Origin: Bifidobacterium miconisargentati | GTDB taxonomy: Bacteria; Actinomycetota; Actinomycetes; Actinomycetales; Bifidobacteriaceae | DNA length: 64,000 bases | Assembly: GCF_019331675.1 (NCBI RefSeq) | Contig: NZ_JAHBBJ010000017.1 | Location: 1 to 64,000 of the forward strand | Reading direction: 5' to 3' | In this document: piece by piece, positions 62,892-64,000 of the stretch | Layout of the letters: every line of letters begins with the position of its first letter | Position numbering within the stretch: position 1 is the stretch's first letter | The notes under the pieces: generated by a model | The model's input: the letters and a program-made list of their open reading frames with translations, nothing else | What the model was told of the DNA's origin: nothing | Databases searched by the model: none | Translations under genes and position numbers: made by a program

Positions 62892-64000
62892 ATGACAGGG
62901 AAACAGCAATCACCAGTAACGGACAAACAACGCACGGCGATCTTCGCGGTGCTGCTGGCAGCGTGCATCGCCGGCGCGTTCGCACAGACGTCGCTGACCA
63001 CCGCGCTGCCGGCCATCATGACCAGCCTCGACATCTCCGCGGTGCTCGGCAACTGGCTCACCAGCGGCTTCTCGCTCGCGATGGGCGTGATCATCCCCGC
63101 TACCGCGTTCATGATGAAGCGATTCCCCACCAAGCCGCTGTTCCTGACCGGCCTGACACTGTTCGCCGGCGGCTTGCTGCTCGCGGCGATGTCGCACAGC
63201 TTCCCGGTGCTCATGGCCGCCCGCATCATTCAGGCACTCGGCTCGGGCATCTCCCTGTCCCTGACGCAGGTCATCATCCTCGCCCTGTACGCCGAATCCG
63301 GCGTCGGCACGGCGATGGGCTTCTACGGGCTTGCCGTCTCCGCGGCTCCGGTCGTGGCCCCCACGATTTCCGGCATCATGGTCGACCACTGGGGCTGGCA
63401 GTCCATCTTCTGGGTGGCCGGCGGCATTTCGACACTGGTGCTGATCATCGCGTTCCCGGTCATGCGCAACGTGTTGAAGACCTCGACGGACGCACATCTC
63501 GACGTGCCCTCGCTGGTGCTTTCCGCGTTCGGCTTCCTGGGACTCCAGTTCGGCTCCAGCAACATAGGCGTCAGGCCGTTCCTGGGCTGGCAGGTGCTCG
63601 GTTCGTTCGCGTTGGGCGTGCTCTGTCTGGCGCTGTTCGCGGTGCGTCAGCTGCGCATCGACCATCCGCTGCTGCAGCTGCGCATCTTCGCCACGCGCGA
63701 CTTCACCGTGGCCGTGCTGCTGAGCATGGTCCTGTATGCGGTGCTCATCGCCGGCTCCACCATCCTGCCGATGTATATGCAGCAGATGGACGGCGCGTCC
63801 GTGACCGTTTCGGCGCTCGCCATGCTGCCCGGTTCGCTGCTGATGGCGATGTCCTCGCCGATCACCGGGCGCATGTTCGACCGGTTCGGCATCCGCCCGC
63901 TCGCCATCGGCGGCATGGCGTTGCTGGCCGTGACGATGGTGCCGTTCGGCTTCCTGACCGATGCCACGCCGATCTGGTGGATCGCCGTCGTGTTCGCCGC
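62892..64000 (+). CDS. MFS transporter, DHA2 family (runs off the window)
   Basis: The frame from ATG 62892 is open to the window edge (369 codons seen). FAVLLAACIAGAFAQTSLTT, ALPAIMTSLDISAVLGNWLT and the helix 4/5 sequence ARIIQALGSGISLSLTQVII followed by GLAVSAAPVVAPTISGIMVD are typical of EmrB/LfrA-like drug exporters. GAGGGG lies about 13 bases before the ATG, somewhat far. The C-terminal end is outside the window. Confidence 0.87.
   Translation, partial: MTGKQQSPVTDKQRTAIFAVLLAACIAGAFAQTSLTTALPAIMTSLDISAVLGNWLTSGFSLAMGVIIPATAFMMKRFPTKPLFLTGLTLFAGGLLLAAMSHSFPVLMAARIIQALGSGISLSLTQVIILALYAESGVGTAMGFYGLAVSAAPVVAPTISGIMVDHWGWQSIFWVAGGISTLVLIIAFPVMRNVLKTSTDAHLDVPSLVLSAFGFLGLQFGSSNIGVRPFLGWQVLGSFALGVLCLALFAVRQLRIDHPLLQLRIFATRDFTVAVLLSMVLYAVLIAGSTILPMYMQQMDGASVTVSALAMLPGSLLMAMSSPITGRMFDRFGIRPLAIGGMALLAVTMVPFGFLTDATPIWWIAVVFA

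Overview
The window is high-GC actinobacterial DNA and almost certainly comes from a Bifidobacterium. The evidence is an EF-Tu and S12 of actinobacterial type, GC-rich codon use, a LacI - binding protein - two permeases - GH1 glucosidase cluster like the cldEFGC cellodextrin locus of B. breve, and short dispersed palindromic repeats with a GCTCCCCTC...GAGGGGAGC core. The species cannot be fixed from the sequence alone. No rRNA, tRNA, CRISPR array, plasmid origin, phage or complete insertion sequence was seen.

Layout. (1) 1-4980: str operon rpsL-rpsG-fusA, then tuf with its own hairpins. (2) 5169-14762: zinc alcohol dehydrogenase, a membrane protein/YtrA-type GntR pair behind a 56-bp palindrome, a UvrA paralogue, a MATE pump, an AEC carrier, a TetR regulator and a PH-domain protein. 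(3) 14939-22550: LacI-controlled cellodextrin-type ABC uptake operon with beta-glucosidase and an MFS permease. (4) 22682-30541: PadR-linked oxidoreductase, DNA glycosylase, DedA protein, flavodoxin, cupin, a FetAB-like ABC exporter and a two-component system. (5) 30548-46437: accessory region with two LysR-MFS pairs, acetyltransferases, NAD(P)H oxidoreductases, an atypical lactate dehydrogenase, an AbiEi/DUF559-like protein and many repeats. It includes a MITE with an 8-bp target duplication and a 20-codon gene that has its own terminator. (6) 46643-53241: self-contained beta-glucoside PTS operon (GntR, IIC, IIB, IIA, 6-phospho-beta-glucosidase, HPr, Enzyme I) with five copies of a clear operator palindrome. 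(7) 53559-64000: MFS pumps, SDR, HxlR/flavoprotein pair, aldo-keto reductase, methyltransferase, cupin, acetyltransferase, LysR, and three gene remnants.

How the genes fit together. Two separate beta-glucoside routes are present. The ABC route imports oligosaccharide and hydrolyses it with a plain GH1 enzyme. The PTS route phosphorylates during import and uses a 6-phospho GH1 enzyme, and it carries both general PTS proteins in the same operon. Much of the rest is redox and efflux metabolism, in which small regulators (PadR, HxlR, LysR, TetR, AraC) sit next to single oxidoreductases or transporters. Remnants (LysR tail, internally deleted aldo-keto reductase, frameshifted response regulator) and dispersed repeats cluster in the second half, which points to gene turnover there.
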